Under the pieces are notes generated by a model, which saw only the letters and a program-made list of their open reading frames with translations, was not told the DNA's origin and did no database searches. The position numbers and the translations under genes were made by a program. Below are positions 25,320 to 37,010 of a DNA stretch of 64,000 bases, piece after piece; position 1 is the stretch's first letter; every line of letters starts with the position of its first letter. Origin of the DNA: Plumapathes pennacea (lineage: Eukaryota > Cnidaria > Anthozoa > Antipatharia > Myriopathidae); assembly GCA_964036295.1 (NCBI GenBank), contig OZ038466.1, positions 24,418,597-24,482,596 on the forward strand, read 5' to 3'.

Positions 25320-26462
25320 CTAGAAAATAATTGTAAACATTCAGTGCCTGATTTTTGTATGTTTTTTTTTTCTATTTTCATTTTTTGCTGTCTTTCTTGG
25401 ATGATTACGTTTTGCAAACCACGTATCAAATACAATTATTTGTATAAATGCAATCTTTTTCAACCACTTGTGCGTGTGCGCGTGTGTATGCGCGCGTGTA
25501 CGTGTGCGTGTCACGTGAACTCCATATCTTTGTCCAAATCTCGACAAATGAATGCTTCCCAGTGATAATATATATGGTTAATATTGATGACTTTTAATGA
25601 ATTTTTTCTCACTTTGGGTAACCGGCGATTGCGAGGCTCAATAAGGCGCCTGTTTCACTTACTTAATGTCATCTGTTTCATTTGCCGCCATTTTCGTTGA
25701 GCCTTTTCCAGTGCTTCTAACTGATACTTCATTCGAGACCGTCTGCATCGGGCAAACCAACGTGCTGGAACAGCATCAACAGTAAATGATTGTCACCAAG
25801 AGAGGACCCTCTCTTGTTGTCACTGATTAAAAATATAAACACAATAATATCCTACTTTGGAGAACATAAATTATAATTTTAAAACTGATTTCTAATACAC
25901 ACTGCGCATGCGCGTGGATTCGACAATTAAATTTTCCTTTGATGAAATGTTATTTTGATAGCTGACAGATTAATTGCTAAATTTAAAATTCAGTTTACTA
26001 TGGTAACAATTTATTGACCAGCAATCAATATTAGCATAGCGCCTGAAACTCCACACAATGCAAGCAGCTTTTACAACCCAAGAAGGCCGTGGAAATCCAA
26101 AGCTATAATTATTAACGTAATGTATGGCTCATAAAAGAAAATTGCAAAGATATCAACTCATCCAAAATCTAGGGCTAAAGTGTCGATTCCCTTTTCTGCG
26201 TAAAATAGAACGAGCATCCAATAAAGCTGAACTAGTAGCAAACAAAAAGCAAAATCGCTGCAAAACTTGGTATCTTTCAGGAAAATGGACGGGTTTTTTT
26301 CAAAGATGCCTAGAATGTGTGGGTTGATGAAGCTGAGATGAAGCAATAAGTAACGCAAAGAATACAAATGAATAAACCGTACATAAAGATCGGTTCAACT
26401 GCCTTTCGCACCCTAACGCTAAAATGACAACATCACTAAATGAGTGCTTTGTACAAACTTAC
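25320..26462 (-). other. Candidate 5' leader intron of the PTCHD gene
   Basis: The acceptor attttctag ends at 25,320, and a near-perfect donor GACGAG|GTAAGT lies at 26,462 on the minus strand. The exon just beyond it (26,463 upward, start unknown) would be non-coding for this gene, since its ATG is out of frame with the main start. The intron holds a GT/GC alternating run at 25,468-25,515 and otherwise plain AT-rich DNA. The pairing is inference from splice motifs alone. Confidence 0.45.
25468..25515. repeat. Alternating purine-pyrimidine (GT/GC) run
   Basis: About 48 bases alternate almost perfectly between G and T/C (gtgcgtgtgcgcgtgtgtat, then gcgcgcgtgtacgtgtgcg). It lies in the presumed 5' intron of the Patched-domain gene, about 200 bp upstream of its start codon. 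Such runs can adopt Z-DNA; no function is shown here. Confidence 0.8.
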
Positions 26463-26599
26463 CTCGTCGTCGTCTTCTCATTCACGTGAAAAGCGATCTT
26501 TCCACGATCCTAGCAAGCGCAACGTGGACAACTGGCCAGGCTTAAAAATTGCCATGGTTATTTGAAAGTCCTGTTAACAGCTCTAACAGCAGGATATCA

Positions 26600-26990
26600 A
26601 GAGCCAAACCTATTGTTACGTACTTCCGGTTAAAACTAGCCAATCATTCCTGTTGGATTTCCTTGACTTGATGACACGCTCCAAACATTTCTAAATGTTT
26701 AAAAAAATTAACATTTTATTTCGAAGGAGTCTGAATGCTTTTCCTCTGCTGGCAACCTGTAAAATTGGAAAACATGCGCACACAGGTAGAGAGAACATCA
26801 CAGCTTAAAAAACCTATACAAAATGGACAAACCGTCACCACGTGAGCGTATTTTATGTACACTAGAACTGATCTTCTTCAGCCGTAATGCTTTGTGAGTG
26901 TGCTTTTTCTGTTTTTGTTTTCGTCCGGGTATACTTATTGCAATGTGACGATTAACCCTTTCTGCCCTATTCTGAAAACAGAGTATCGGT
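26600..26990. other. Intergenic, nothing recognised
   Basis: AT-rich DNA upstream of the Patched-domain gene. I see no convincing exon, RNA gene or element in this stretch. Confidence 0.5.
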
Positions 26991-26999
26991 TTTGAGCCT

Positions 27000-27155
27000 T
27001 TGGTCTGCAATAGAAGCGGATATTTTGATATGGGATCTGAAATAGGGTCGAAAATCGCAAATTTTGGTCTGAAATTAGGGTTGAAAATCGCATGTTTGAT
27101 CTTAAGAAGGGTCGAATATTGCAAATTTTTGTCTGAAATAGGGTAAGGGTTTTCA
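27000..27155. repeat. 32-bp minisatellite, about 4 diverged copies
   Basis: The phrase tgaaatagggtcgaaaatcg recurs in altered form near 27,038, 27,070, 27,103 and 27,134, a period of about 32 bases. Copies differ by substitutions (attagggttg, agaagggtcg). Non-coding. Confidence 0.8.
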
Positions 27156-28920
27156 GTCCCGGGTAGGTACCTATGTTTTAGTTATACGGCGGTGGCCGTT
27201 TACATAAATGCCGTTAAATGTCTGTAGCCTTTACCTTTTTAGTGAAGGACTTCCAGTTTAATGCGTGTATTTTATATTTCTGTTGAATGATGTGCTTAAT
27301 AAGACGTCCGTGGGAGGGGGAGGGATATGATGTACATGAATATGTAATATGCAGTGTAACCTGCAAAACCTGTTTTATAATTAAAGATGACATAAGACCA
27401 TAATGCTTTTCAAACTTTATTGACGTCACATTCAGAGTGTATATAAGTAAACGTTTCAGTGGGGGTGGAGGTCCGGGTTAGCGGATGGCTTCTAATAAAC
27501 ACGCACAATGGGACATGGTTGTTAAATCACTAGAGATCATCAAGGTACAATAGAAGTTTTTGCTTGGCACCAAATTGTTCGAATGGCTGATATTTAGCCT
27601 GAAAACCCGAAGTCAGAATGTAAAGAAAATCCGTGCAATTAACAAAACAACGTTGCATTTGACCATCGCAAAGTTCCATTTGAAATTTGCGACTAACCAA
27701 TTGAGCAAAATTCCTATTTCGAACGCAAATTTCCATTTGAAATTTGCCGAGATAAAAATTTCCGTTTTCTCGTTCCTATTTCAGATTCAATTTTCAGTGA
27801 TTCGAAAGAAACAACCACATCCCATTACATGCAGAGATCAAGCATACTAAAATGACTGCAATGCCGTTGACGCGAAATTGGACACGATAAAGAAACCACG
27901 CGAGAAACCGTTTCGAAAGAGAAAAAAAAAATACTCCGTTCGCTCAGCTTGCATTTGAATAAGAAATCAGATACTCTAGCTCAGTTAAACTCTGTATTTT
28001 ACACATTATTTTAAGCGGGCAATTCTAGTGTACACGTAAATTATCGGACGATTCATTCAAATTTCGCGCTCGATATTTGTGATTGCGCCGAACTCGAGAT
28101 ACAAAAAGGATGAATATTTTTTGTCGAGAAACAATAGGTTGAGTATCACGTGTTGGTCTCAGAGGAAAACGTTTTTGGCAAAAACATAGATAGAGAGGAC
28201 AAAATCCCTACGGAAACTTTCTGATGAACCACTTTTCGACTTAAATGCTCCGTCAGAATCTGTAGCACTGAACTGAATGTTTGCGTTAGCCACAAAAATG
28301 ACTTTGAATCCGCGGGCTTGCAGTTGTACATGACTACTTTGATTTGAATAGTATAAAAATATGAGTTTATTCGCGATGTACTGTATAGCCGGTTCGTGTA
28401 GAAAAATATCTCTTGTTCTTTTCAGTAACGGCTTGTTTGCAGTCATGTAAAGTAAGCTTGGATAACTACGAAACGATGTGTCTCGATAGAACATATACTT
28501 GAAGCACTGACTTCTCAGTAATTAATTAAAGAAATGCCCGTTTTAAGCCAAATCAAACCAAATCTTCTGACACGAGAATAAACGCAAACTCCCGCGAAAA
28601 TTTATCAAAACACCTCGACTCGTGTAATAACAAATATACAACGCTGATAGGTTCCATGCATCATAAAAATAACTGTTATGGAGATGGGCAATTTGTTTGA
28701 AGTTAAAGAAACGACGCGAAGCTTCGTTTTGAAAAATAAACATCCAATTTGTTAATAGAAATATAGTCGGTAGTTTTATCAGCACGGAAACGCATGGTAT
28801 CAGTCAGCCTCAATAATTAAATCTACATCAAAATAATCACAGTAGTAAACCCTACTTTACAGTAGTCTAGCACTTGTGTCCTTGCAGGAACCATTGCTTG
28901 TTACTATCCATGGTAGCCCA
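27155..28920. other. Intergenic, one short repeated motif
   Basis: No gene is supported. A 23-bp near-palindrome, gcaaa(g/t)ttccatttgaaatttgc, occurs twice, near 27,668 and 27,725. The rest is AT-rich sequence without recognisable features. Confidence 0.5.
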
Positions 28921-28990
28921 CTGCCGTCCATTCCAGTCCACTGCAGTCCATTCCAGTCCAATGCAGTCCATTCCAGTCCACTGCAGCCCA
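28921..28990. repeat. 20-bp minisatellite (CCATTCCAGTCCACTGCAGT type)
   Basis: The 20-base unit is repeated about 3.4 times with small changes (ctgcag, atgcag, ctgccg). It makes a tryptophan- and glycine-rich open frame on the minus strand, which I take as a by-product of the repeat. Confidence 0.85.
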
Positions 28991-29459
28991 TTTTGTCACT
29001 TGAGCTCTGTGTGCAAAGGAACACATTCTGTAAGTTAACAATGTCTTTTGGCTGGGTTAAAAGTATATGTACTGGCTGACTGAGATGAAACTCTGACCCT
29101 ATAATGCAAAGGCAGTAAACTCGAAACTCACCCGGCATAATTCGTCTCGAAGCTTGACGGGGTAGTTTCGCTTTAGTTCCCGTCCATTCTGCCATTTTTT
29201 CTTTGCCCTGAAGTCGAAGAACACGTTTGGTCAGCTAAGCCATCTTTTGGGCAAAACAAACAGCAGGAATGAACACGAAACGTACCAAATAATTCGACCT
29301 TCGACAACAACAACAACGTGCGTGGGATAATGATAGACACAAGAGAAAGGTGTGAAAAGATTCTTGCATCTTTGATTACGCCTCGCCCCCAGCCCTCCGC
29401 CGTCCTTGGTTTTGCCCCCAGCCCCCAGCCCTACGCGGCCGCGCAGCTCGGAGCATAAA

Positions 29460-30745
29460 CAAATTTTACGCTACTGTTCCTGTAATATACATTACAAGTT
29501 TGATATCTACCTAGTCATCGCCATTGGATGTTCAATTTGGTGCACTAAAAACCCTCCAGAACCTTAAATATTTCTAAGTCCAATGTTCGGGATCCAACTA
29601 GGGATGGTCGGGGTCCTGCTAAGAACGGCGACAGAATTTTTCTATTATAAACAAATTTTTCACTGCTGTTGCTGTAATATACATTACAAGTTTGATATCT
29701 ACCTAGTCATTGCCATTGGCTGTTGTATTTGGTGCACTAATCCCACTAAAAACCCTCCAGAACCTTAAATATTTCTAAGTCCAATGTTCGGGATCCAGCT
29801 AAGGATGGTCGGGATCCTAATAAGAACGGCGACAGAATTTTTCTAATATAAACAAATTTTACGCTGCTGTTGCTGTAATATGCATTACAAGTTTGATATC
29901 TACCTAGTCACCGCCATTGGCTGTTGGATTTTGTGCACTAAAAATCCTCAAGAACCTTAAATATTTCTAAGTCCAATGTTCGGGATCCAGCTAAGGATGG
30001 TCGGGATCCTGCTAAGAACGGCGACAGAATTTTTCTACTATAAATAAATTTTACGCTGCTGTTGCTGCAATATACATTACAAGTTCGATATCTACCTAGT
30101 CATTGCCATTGGCTGTTGTATTTGGTGCACTAATCCCACTAAAAACCCTCCAGAACCTTAAATATTTCTAAGTCCAATGTTCGGGATCCAGCTAAGGATG
30201 GTCGGGATCCTGCTAAGAACGGTGACAAAATTTTTCTAATATAACACATTTGACGCTGCTGTTGCTGTAATATACATTACAAGTTTGATATCTACCTAGT
30301 CATTGCCATTGGCTGTTGGATTTCGTGCACTAAACTCTCTCCAGAACCTTAAATATTTCTAAGTCCAATGTTCGGGATCCAGCTAAGGATGGCGTCGGGA
30401 TCTTGCTAAGAACGGTGACAAACTTTTTCTAATATAGCACATTTGACGCTGCTGTTGCTGTAATATACATTACAAGTTTGATATCTACCTAGTCATTGCC
30501 ATTGGCTGTTGGATTTCGTGCACTAAACTCTCTCCAGAACCTTAAATATTTCTAAGTCCAATGTTCGGGATCCAGCTAAGGATGGTCGGGATCCTGCTAG
30601 GAACGGCGACAGAATTTTTCTAATATAACAAATATTACGCTGCTGTTGCTGTAATATACATTACAAGTTTGATATCTACCTAGTCATCGCCATTGGCTGT
30701 TGCATTTGGTGCACTAAAAACCCACCAGAAGCTTAAATATTCGAG
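29460..30745. repeat. Tandem array of about 191-201 bp, seven copies
   Basis: The segment attacaagtttgatatctac occurs at about 29,491, 29,683, 29,884, 30,076, 30,276, 30,469 and 30,660. Spacing is 191-201 bp; a 9-bp insertion (aatcccact type) explains the longer copies. Each unit holds two GGATCC sites about 20 bp apart, and cttaaatatttctaagtcca. The array stops abruptly after cttaaatattcgagagc near 30,745. There is no open frame of note. Confidence 0.95.
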
Positions 30746-32860
30746 AGCACCCAACGAAGATATGATCAAAATACGTTAGTTTGCACAACTGTATGGTTAT
30801 TTGTCCAAAATATAGTTTATCTTCTGCTTTTTTTACGTTGCTGGCAAACACAGAGGTGTTCCACACTCCCAGTAATTGCACTGCCATGCTGAAACTGATA
30901 AGGCATCACAGAGACGTCACGGAACCCTCGATTGTGACAATTCTAAACCACTGAACTTGGTTACTCAATGCTATCTCATCGTCTTCTCGTTTCATTGCCG
31001 AGTTCACGGCCTCTACGCTAGCTGGTGCATTCCTGTATTTAGAGTGTCAACGGATAAATACAGGAATCGCACCGACTTCAACGACGCTAAAATTTCTGTA
31101 GTCTCGCCAACAGTCTCACTATAAACCACCTTCGCAACTTCACAAAGTTACAGCAAACTGTTTGAGCAGTCAAACACATAAACTGATCGAGCGAATTGAG
31201 TTTTCACGGTGCTACAAGGATCCGGTTTGGAAAAGGACTGTGTAATAGTAGCCTGGTTCGGATGGTTCCGAAGTATCCGAAGTGAAGTGTTTATTTGACT
31301 CAAGTTAGCACTATACAATACAGATAATTACAATTATTACAAAGCATAGTTGTGTCTACTGCGCATGCGCAGCAGACAAAATGCTATAATCTAAAACCGT
31401 GTTAACTTATCGATACGAAATCGAACTGATCGATAACGGCGCGTCGGAACTGCTCGTAGCCCAAATAAAAAACGTAAGAACTGAACAATCAGCCAACCAC
31501 ACGAACTCTTGTGAAACCCGTAGCAACGAACTTGATATGTGGCATCAGTGGTTTTTCACCTCGCTTGCTTGCAGCTTTAGTAGTCGCGTCCTGGACTTGG
31601 TTGAAATTGTCAGAAATTGTCTAATTGCAATTATATAATTGCAAATGCCCCACGCAAAAAAATATAAAAGGAAATGCAGTAGACACTTGCACCTCTCAGG
31701 TGCCTATTTTGTATAGTTACACTACATAATTCATAAATTGTATCGATTATGTCATGGAGAAAGTTTGAAACTTGTTACAATTTCGCTATGAATGTTTAAG
31801 ATATTTCATTTTATCCTGACTGTTTATTTTCCGTAATAATAACCCCCCTCGCTCAATAGAACGTACAAAATTGATATTTACCAACCTTTCCATGGTTAGT
31901 GTTTGTTGCGCCAACACAGAACAAGGTAGAGTCGACAGCTGAATCAATTTTTGTATTCACACACTGCTGGACGAACAATACTGACAGTGTTTAAAGACTC
32001 GGTGAAAATCTAACTGCTCAAGTCGAGCTTTTGTAATTCCTACCGTGTATAAGTAATAATCTGTAACAGCGAAAGCCGCAAAGCAAATATAATTTTCAGA
32101 GAATCTATTCCACATCCTGTTCTTAATGAGTAAAGGGATTCTAACAATACATGCATGTTTGACCGAGTATATTTAGATGTGGAAAAATATTAACATTTCC
32201 GACAGGCACGAGTAACCTTGTATTCAAGTATTGGTTTTCGAATGTGAGCGGTCATATCTACAGGAGAATCTTAATCTTAGGAGCTGGAAGTTCTATAACA
32301 TCTCTTAGTAAAGTTCACCTTCAACAGTGAAGTCGGTGGTTTATTGCTACACCTTTTAGCAGAACGCCAGCACTCAATTAGTTAGACATTTCATAACTTA
32401 AGTTTTAAGATTGAGTCAAATTCAGACCTTTGACACTGAGAATGTTAATCCGTGCTTTAAGTATTTTGCATAAAAGGTTTCAATTATCTAGGTCAAGCCG
32501 CCGCATCGAAGTAAATATATCGCAAAAGTAATTGTTTTGAGGTAACGTTCAAAGGATGCATGCATGAGGCATGTGAATACAGCCATGAGCGTTTGAACTT
32601 AACCTCGCTTTGAAGAAGTCACTTAAAAAGTTGCGATTAGCTTTGGGTTAAAATTACGGCTACAGCGTTACTTCCAAGCTTGCTAATCAGTGTTCATCGC
32701 CAAATAAAGCCAGCGAGCCGCCTATTATATTTTACTTCCTGTTTGCACAAGCGACAGGTGATTCAACCAAAACTAAACCGCTCGGAAGACTAACTGCCTT
32801 CTAAGTTTTATATTCACTTCTCTTCCCAGTTTAACAACGCATTGTCGAGAATCCGTTTAT
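30746..32860. other. Intergenic, nothing recognised
   Basis: More than 2 kb of AT-rich DNA between the 195-bp tandem array and the first receptor gene. Short open frames (for example near 31,400) lack any protein-like pattern. I see no RNA gene or element. Confidence 0.5.
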
Positions 32861-32999
32861 GTGTATAAGAACAATACCTTGGAGATTTTGATGGTGAAAA
32901 GTGCCGCACAGCTGAGATGAACAGTGAAGGCGAACAGTCTTCGATTTGAAATAAAAAACGGCTACCGCTAATGCTTTCTCGCCTATTGGCAAAACAGAG

Positions 33000-33915
33000 G
33001 TAAGTTTTTGCAGAAATGGCAGGCAAACGTCTCGATGTCACAGCTAATTCATGTTTTTACCTCACATCCTCATTCTTGCCCGTGCATAGCTTTAAAACCA
33101 CAAAATCTGTCATTTTATATAATCTATATCAACAATAATTCGGCAGTCGTTGTACTGCTACTACAGTGCATAAGCCTTTCTTTGAACAACTCATATTTTG
33201 ATACCGTCCAAACTGATCTTGTTTTGTATCATGCAGTGCTGTTCCGAATTTTCTTTAGAGCAACAGTTAACATTATAGTTGCTGTTGCAAAAGTATCCAT
33301 TACGTTTTATGTAGTGTCCTGCATTGTCCTAATTCTATGTAGTTACAGGGCAAAATTTACTCTCCACGGAAAAAGGAACAATTTGCGAGTGTAAGATAAA
33401 ACCGCCTTTTGCTTTCAAGCGGCTATCAGATATATTGGCACAGGCTAAATTAAACACTTCGAACAACTTTTTGTTCAGAACTGCGTCATCGGATGGTCAA
33501 ATCAGTTATTGTTGACAGAAACGGAACTAAATCAATGTGGGCTCCGTCAAAAACACTGCGAAGGATAGCGTCTAATCGAACTACAAACTACGGGATCATG
33601 AAACTGGCCGAGATTATACTATGATACCTTTTACTGTGTTTTCTACTAGGATGAAATACCAAGGTTACTTGGGAATACATTTGACCATGGTCCGGGCATT
33701 GCCATGTGGATTAGAAACACTAAGATACAGCCGTAGTCTGGAAATATGTTTGACCATGATATATCACCATATTGCCTTTCTGCTTAAATATACCTTTTTA
33801 AAGTCAGAATAATTCATATGGCTGACACAAAGCAATACACAATGCATTATTGCCATTCTGTGTATAGATAAAGTCGTTCTCTCTCTTTCTGCTTCTGTCT
33901 TTCGACCTCCTTCAG
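33000..33915 (+). other. Candidate 5' leader intron of the first receptor gene
   Basis: The donor AACAGAG|GTAAGT at 33,000 matches the consensus over its whole length. The acceptor follows a long pyrimidine tract (ctccttcag) and ends at 33,915, five bases before the ATG at 33,921; a second AG at 33,920 abuts the ATG. The upstream exon ending at 32,999 would be non-coding. Inference from splice motifs. Confidence 0.5.
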
Positions 33916-33920
33916 CTCAG

Positions 33921-35428
33921 ATGGACGACACTCCCACGAACCATACGAATAACAACAGGTCGCAGTCTGGGGACGAGTCTTCACAACCTGTGGTTCTCCA
34001 GGCAGCTTTCACCTTCATCGCGTTGATGGCGTTTCTAGGCAACGGACTACTGTGCATTGTCATCTCACGCAACTCAGCCATGAGGAAGTCTTCTTACAAC
34101 ATGCTTATTTTCAACCTTTCTGTCACGGATATGCTCACGGGTAATTATAATCAAGACGATGACTAAGACACTTGATCAGTTTTGTTCTATTCTTTTCACG
34201 TTGAGAGGTGATGTCACAGCAGTATTCACAAATCCTAAACTTAAGGCCTGGCAAAACGAGGACAAACGTGGCAGAACCATGTCATTGCTGGCGTACGCAT
34301 ATTTCCCAAATGTTGCCCTGTTTTGCCATGCGCGACACATTTGTTGCGGGCACAGCAGCAAATGTTTCTGAAGTTTTTCAGAAATATTAATTGACGTGTC
34401 CAGTACACAAATTTGTGTCCGCAACAAATGTTTCGCGCGTGGAAATACGGAGCAGCATTTGGGAAATAAGCGCGCTATAGCAATGTTGCTGCCACAATGT
34501 GTCCTCGTTTTGCCTTAAGGCCCGGCAAGTGCTCTTGGGACCCAATTCTACGGAATTATAATTCCTTTGATTTGATCCTACAGGAATATTCATAGCCGGG
34601 ACCCCGTCGTTTATAGTAACTCTGGAGTCATATCACGTTCATGGATTGTGGGGCAAAATATTTTGCCGATTAATAGGTTCCCAGTTTTTCGTCTACGTTC
34701 TTGGGAAAGTGTCGGTTTTTAAAGTCACGTGCTTGGCGGTGGAGAGGTGGTACTCGGTGGTAAAGCCCTTGATTCACAAACAGAAGTTTACACGCCGACG
34801 AGTTCATTGTTACGTCGCGATAATGTGGCTGTTGAGCGCTTTCTGCCACGCATCTATGCCGTTTGAAATGACGCTTGACGAGTCTGAAGAGAGGTGCACG
34901 TGGACGTGGGCGTCCTATCACAAACGCGCTCTGATTACGTCTTTCGCCCTCGTTTCGTTTTTCATACCGACAGCGGTCACGTGGGTGACTTACTTGCATA
35001 TTATGATTGCGCTTAAGGCCTCTCCAAGTCACAACCAACGCCTTGCTCGGTTTACTCTGATGAAATACCGATTACTTCGCATGTGTGTTCTTGTGGCTTT
35101 GTTACTTACTTTCTGTTGGCTACCAAACCAAGTGTTTTACACTCTCTCAGCCTTCGAAGTGACAACGTTGGAGACTCCATTTCACCACTTCACTATTGTG
35201 TTAGCCATGTTTAACTCTTGTGTGAATCCCTGGATTTATTGTTTGAGTAACAAAGAGTACAAGCGCCGCTTTCTACATCTTCTGTTTCCGTTTACCAAGT
35301 GTATTCAGTGGCACAGACGTCGAACATACAAACTGCAACCTCAAACGCCGCCAGGAAGAATTGTTTCACCAATGAACTCGCTCGACTCGGGGATCTTACT
35401 TCATTTCCGACAGTTGAGTGTAAAATGA
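33921..35428 (+). CDS. Rhodopsin-family GPCR 1, peptide-receptor-like, two exons
   Basis: The exons are 33,921-34,140 and 34,584-35,428, for 354 residues. The donor ACGG|GTAATT and acceptor CCTACAG|GAATATTC join in phase 1 just after the TM2 motif (SVTDMLTG). The protein has seven hydrophobic helices: TM1 with GNGLL near residue 42, TM2 with the conserved Asp, a Cys at the top of TM3 (KIFCR), ERW in place of DRY, CWLP in TM6 and NPWIY in TM7. Glycosylation sites (NHT, NRS) lie in the first 14 residues, which face outside. The short arginine-rich region after TM7 fits helix 8. Features of peptide-type class A receptors (galanin- or allatostatin-like) are present, but the ligand cannot be read from sequence. 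It should act at the plasma membrane through G proteins. It shares intron position with the receptors at 46.9, 51.7 and 61.8 kb. Confidence 0.9.
34240..34528. mobile_element. Fold-back (long inverted repeat) element in GPCR 1 intron
   Basis: The left arm begins ttaaggcctggcaaaacgag at 34,241. The right arm ends cgttttgccttaaggcccgg at 34,525. The arms are inverted copies of about 125 bp each with scattered differences, for example atttcccaaatg and acatttgttgcgg in both. The element fills about two thirds of the 443-bp intron. It has no transposase and would be a non-autonomous element. Confidence 0.8.
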
Positions 35429-35558
35429 TATTCTCAAAGAGAAACCTTCGTTCAGAATTTGACAAACGAGTTGCTTTATTTATCAAGATCATGGAGTGCA
35501 AAAGCCAGATCCGTTAATTCTAAAGCCTGGCAGCACAAAAAAGCGACAGACGCAACAT

Positions 35559-35565
35559 AATAAAG
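35559..35565 (+). terminator. Poly(A) signal of GPCR 1
   Basis: AATAAA about 130 bases after the stop codon at 35,426-35,428 (ataataaagcataaac). A plausible cleavage signal; no other is closer. Confidence 0.55.
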
Positions 35566-35589
35566 CATAAACACAAGGACTAGACTGGA

Positions 35590-36450
35590 CGTGTTTGCTA
35601 CTATCGAAGGAAACCTTAGTGGGACTATAACGAGACTCCAGGCAGTACAACTGGCTTATTTTTCGTCACTGTTGACAACATATAATTTTAAAACTACGCA
35701 TTCAATTATTTGTAAATTTGACCGGAAATGGCGGTTTGTTATGCGAAGTTTGAAGTCTTATTACTCGCAGATCAATTTAAATATAGTCATAAATTGCACA
35801 TCAACATATTTATAAGACATTTAGAAACATTCTCTGAACTTTTCATGCGATTCGAATGATTGGCTGAGACGATACATTGTTTTTAGTAAGGGGCACAAAA
35901 TGGCCAATTTTCGCCAAAAAGTGAAGGGGTTAGGCTTAACTTTTTGTCAAAAATCGGGCCATTTTGACCAAAATTTTAAATCCTTCCAAACTTTTAGGAA
36001 ACCTTACTGGGACTATAAAGAGACTGCAGGGAGTACAATTGGCTTATTTTTCGTCACTGTTGACCAGATATAGTTTTAAAACTACGCATTTATTTATCTG
36101 TAATTTTGACCGGAAATGGCTGTTTGTTATGCGAAGTTTGAAGTCTTATTACCCGCAGATCGCTTTAAATATAGTCACACATTGCACATCAGCATATTTA
36201 TAAAACATTTAGAAACATTCCCTGAACGTTTCATGCGATTCGAATGATCGGCCGAGCCGGGTACATCGTTTTTAGTAAGAGGCTAAAAGTGGCCGATTTT
36301 CACCAAAAAGTGAAGGGCTAGGCTTTAACTTTTTGTCAAAAATCGGCCCATTTTGACCAAAAAATCTAAATCCTTCCAAACTTCAGGAAACCTTAGTGGG
36401 ACTATAACGAGACTTCAGGTAGTACAATTGGCTGATTTTTCGTCACACGT
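35590..36450 (-). repeat. Diverged relative of the 334-bp satellite, about 2.3 copies
   Basis: Three copies of aggaaacctt followed by gggactata lie at 35,608, 35,996 and 36,385, a period of about 388 bp. Read against the reverse complement of the big satellite, the order of blocks agrees: tttcatgcgattc, then a gaccaaaa/ttttgtcaaaaatcg region, then aggaaaccttnntgggactata, then ttgg/gcttatttttcgtca. The units are longer and much more diverged than those at 1-22,045, and lie in opposite orientation. Confidence 0.7.
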
Positions 36451-36739
36451 TAGCTCGTTTGTTTATCTGTAGTTTTGAATGCACATTGAATGCTGTTCTC
36501 GGTACAGAACTTCTTTTGAATTCTCGTCAAATCAGATAAAATTGCAGCTGCCGGCAAGACCCAGTCTCATGCATTAGTCAAACAATTTAGCTCAGAAACG
36601 CAAATAGCTAAAAAGTGTTTAATTCAGAAATCAAAATTTACTTTAAGAATATCAAATGACAGTACTTCTCAGTCCTAATTCAACTTGAAAATTTGAAAAT
36701 AATAATAATAATAATACAATTCCGTTTAGCAACTTTGTG

Positions 36740-37010
36740 AACACTGAACCTATTAGAAAGCACTTCAGTATCGAGAGCTTTCATTTTCAAGTGTTTACAC
36801 GTTTAGGTTTCTTTTGACAGTTCAGGCCGGAATTGTAAGTGACATAGCTCATATTAGAATGTATTCACTGAGAGCGGTAACATCAGTCTGAGTTTCACTT
36901 GGTACGGCAGGAGTTCGAATGAATACAGCTACTAGAATGGTAACTGTAGAGACCCGGTTGAGAACTTTCGTTTCAGTAGGTCACATCTTGGGATTCATTT
37001 GACATTTTAA
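36740..37010 (-). repeat. Dispersed ~105-bp minisatellite, about three diverged units
   Basis: On the minus strand the segments aaacgtgtaaacacttgaaa with gaaagctctc, ccgctctcagtgaatacatt, and agatgtgacctactgaaacg with gaaagttctc follow one another about 100 bp apart. They match the units at 55,985-56,150 (ggtgaccactcatacgaaag, agctctcagtgaatacgtt). Confidence 0.6.

Noticed and set aside
25280..25435. Extending the Patched-domain protein to the ATG at 25,435
   Set aside because: A strong acceptor at 25,320-25,321 puts this ATG inside an intron, and the extra 52 residues look unlike the family's N-terminus.
24804..25565. 253-codon open frame on the plus strand
   Set aside because: It lies antisense to the Patched-domain gene, whose minus-strand frame has clear family motifs. 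The plus frame has none.
28857..29195. 112-codon minus-strand open frame
   Set aside because: Its Trp/Gly-rich part is just the 20-bp minisatellite translated; the rest shows no domain.
29380..29450. GC-rich patch (cagccctacgcggccgcgca) as a CpG-island promoter
   Set aside because: It is only about 70 bases, contains a short cccccagccc repeat, and no gene start follows.
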